The position numbers and the translations under genes are program-made. Below are positions 62,712 to 64,000 of a DNA stretch of 64,000 bases, piece after piece. Every line of letters begins with the position of its first letter. Position 1 is the first letter of the stretch. A model generated the notes under the pieces. It was not told the DNA's origin and ran no database searches. It saw only the letters and a list, made by a program, of their open reading frames with translations. Source of the DNA: Microvirga ossetica (GTDB taxonomy: Bacteria > Pseudomonadota > Alphaproteobacteria > Rhizobiales > Beijerinckiaceae); assembly GCF_002741015.1 (NCBI RefSeq), contig NZ_CP016616.1, forward strand, positions 5,358,501-5,422,500, read 5' to 3'.

Positions 62712-64000
62712 TCAGCCTCGAGAGGCGAAGCAGTTCATGCCGCCCTTCTTGAGCAGCTTGCAGGCATTGGCGGCATCGTTGGATTCGGAGAAGCCGGAGA
62801 AGCGGGCGCGGTAGAGGGTGGTGCCGTCGACGGTCACCTTCTCCGTGAACGGCGAGGCTTTGCCGAGGACATTGCCGAAGCGGCCACGGGCCGAGTCGAG
62901 CATCGCCTTCGCCTTGTCCTCGTCATCCGTCGCGCCGAGCTGGATCACCCAGCCGTTCACGATCTTCTTGGCCTCGACAGCATCCGTCTTGGGTGTCTCC
63001 GTCTTGAGCGCCGCCGTCTTGGTCGCAGGAGCGGCCGGAGCCGGCTCGACGGCCTTGGGCTCGATCTTGGCCTGGAGGGCTGCCTTCTGGGAGGCCGGAA
63101 TCTGGGCCGGCAGGGCGGCATAGGCCTGCGCATTCGCAGGCAGCCCCTCAGGCCCCTTCTGCCAGCGCACGGTGGACGTGGAAGACGGGGTCGTCGTCGA
63201 GCTGGCGCCTGCCGCGGAGGCCACGACTGGCCGCAGGGCGTTGAGATCGAGAGCCCTGCGCTCAGGCGCCGCCTGCGGCGTCGCGGCCTGGGCGACCGGA
63301 GCCTGCGGCACGGCGGAGGCCACCCTCACGGGGACCGTCACCGGAGCCGGCTCCACCGGACGCGGAGCGGGAGCTTCCGCCACGAGGGCCGGCGCAGCCT
63401 CGACGATCGGCGTGCTGCGGTTGCCGGCATAGGCGCGCGGCAGATTGCTGTCGATCAACGATGCCATCTTCTGGTCGCGCGAGGCGCCCGAGCGCCCGCC
63501 GAGCACCACGGCGACGATGCTGCGGGTGTCGGTATTGACCGAGGTCAGAAGATTGAAGCCGGAGAGGCGGGTGTAGCCGGTCTTGATGCCGTCGACGCCC
63601 TCGACCTTGCCGAGGAGACGGTTATGGCCGCGGATGGTGCGGCTGCCGTACTGGAAGGAGCGGGTCTGGAAGTAGGCGAAATATTTCGGGAAGCGGTCCT
63701 GGATGGCGCGCCCTAGGACGGCAAGATCGCGAGCGGTCGTGATGTTCGGCGGCTCGTTCGGCAGGCCGTGCGGGTTGTAGAATGCCGTCGAGCTCATGCC
63801 GAGCTCGCGGGCCTTGCGGGTCATCATCGTCGCGAAGGCATCTTCCGAGCCGGCGATGTTCTCGGCGACCACGACGGAGACGTCGTTGGCGGAGAGTGTC
63901 ACCATGGCCTTGATGGCGTCGTCAACGTCGATGGTCGAGCCGGGGCGTACACCGAGCTTGGTCGGCGGCTGGCTCGCCGCGTAGGAGGACACCGTGAGAG
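62712..64000 (-). CDS. Serine-type D-Ala-D-Ala carboxypeptidase with SPOR domain, 5' end outside window
   Basis: At least 429 residues; the frame stays open to the window end, so the N-terminus with the signal peptide and the SxxK nucleophile is missing. Visible PBP motifs are the SAN of LSANDVSVVV and the KTG of GIKTGYTRLSG, with RKARELGMSSTAFYNPHGLP typical of DacC/DacA-type enzymes. A long Ala/Pro-rich linker leads to a C-terminal SPOR domain (VIQLGATDDEDKAKAMLDSA then KVTVDGTTLYRARFSGFSE, KKGGMNCF), which binds denuded septal peptidoglycan. It trims the peptidoglycan stem peptide and probably acts at division sites. Confidence 0.92.
   Translation of the reverse strand, partial: LTVSSYAASQPPTKLGVRPGSTIDVDDAIKAMVTLSANDVSVVVAENIAGSEDAFATMMTRKARELGMSSTAFYNPHGLPNEPPNITTARDLAVLGRAIQDRFPKYFAYFQTRSFQYGSRTIRGHNRLLGKVEGVDGIKTGYTRLSGFNLLTSVNTDTRSIVAVVLGGRSGASRDQKMASLIDSNLPRAYAGNRSTPIVEAAPALVAEAPAPRPVEPAPVTVPVRVASAVPQAPVAQAATPQAAPERRALDLNALRPVVASAAGASSTTTPSSTSTVRWQKGPEGLPANAQAYAALPAQIPASQKAALQAKIEPKAVEPAPAAPATKTAALKTETPKTDAVEAKKIVNGWVIQLGATDDEDKAKAMLDSARGRFGNVLGKASPFTEKVTVDGTTLYRARFSGFSESNDAANACKLLKKGGMNCFASRG

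Overview
The window looks like chromosomal DNA of a high-GC alphaproteobacterium of the order Rhizobiales (Hyphomicrobiales), most like the Methylobacteriaceae (Microvirga or Methylobacterium type). Clues are the pcm-tolC-popZ-valS gene order, a PopZ polar organiser, an Aap general amino-acid transporter, an EcfG-type stress sigma factor, a tandem cold-shock protein, a DUF1489 protein and many palindromic intergenic repeats. This placement is inference from gene content, not from a phylogenetic marker.

Layout. 2-4803: end of a nitrate-assimilation operon (nasA, cysG, a HemD-like gene), with siroheme supply coupled to nitrate reduction. 4787-7073: an SDR oxidoreductase and an M20 amidohydrolase. 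7300-16733: a hexuronate catabolic block (uxuA and a GntR regulator facing uxaC, a four-gene ABC importer and a UxuB-like dehydrogenase). 16817-19400: an RTX repeat gene split by a 1,055-bp IS630-family element. 19401-25213: mixed genes including a SET-domain protein, an orphan response regulator, an LLM flavin oxidoreductase, a zinc-ribbon metallopeptidase, a double cold-shock protein and PhoH. 25633-36632: a sugar and pentose block (ribokinase, AGE epimerase, fructokinase, AraB, AraD, a ribose-type ABC transporter, XylB). 36809-37525: an EcfG-type sigma factor whose N-terminus looks like its own anti-sigma factor NepR. 38893-41748: a three-gene lipid-linked glycosylation module (GT39, GT2, LAB_N). 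41772-47691: metC and aapJQMP. 47946-56035: sseA, an AlaX-type editing protein, tRNA-Asn, tRNA-Cys, pcm, tolC, popZ and valS. 56268-64000: mntH with a near-perfect metal-regulator palindrome, a biotin carboxylase alpha subunit, DUF1489, small hypotheticals, a glutathione S-transferase, a membrane J-domain protein and a D,D-carboxypeptidase cut by the window end.

The points that most deserve a second look are the NepR-like/sigma fusion, the IS630 insertion whose in-silico removal restores a 508-residue RTX protein, the Fe/polyamine-class ABC importer embedded in the hexuronate block, the GT39/GT2/LAB_N module, and a composite palindromic repeat present near 7.1 kb, 19.8 kb and 56.1 kb. No CRISPR array, rRNA, phage or integrase was seen. 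Many long open frames antisense to the genes above are GC-rich shadows and were left out.
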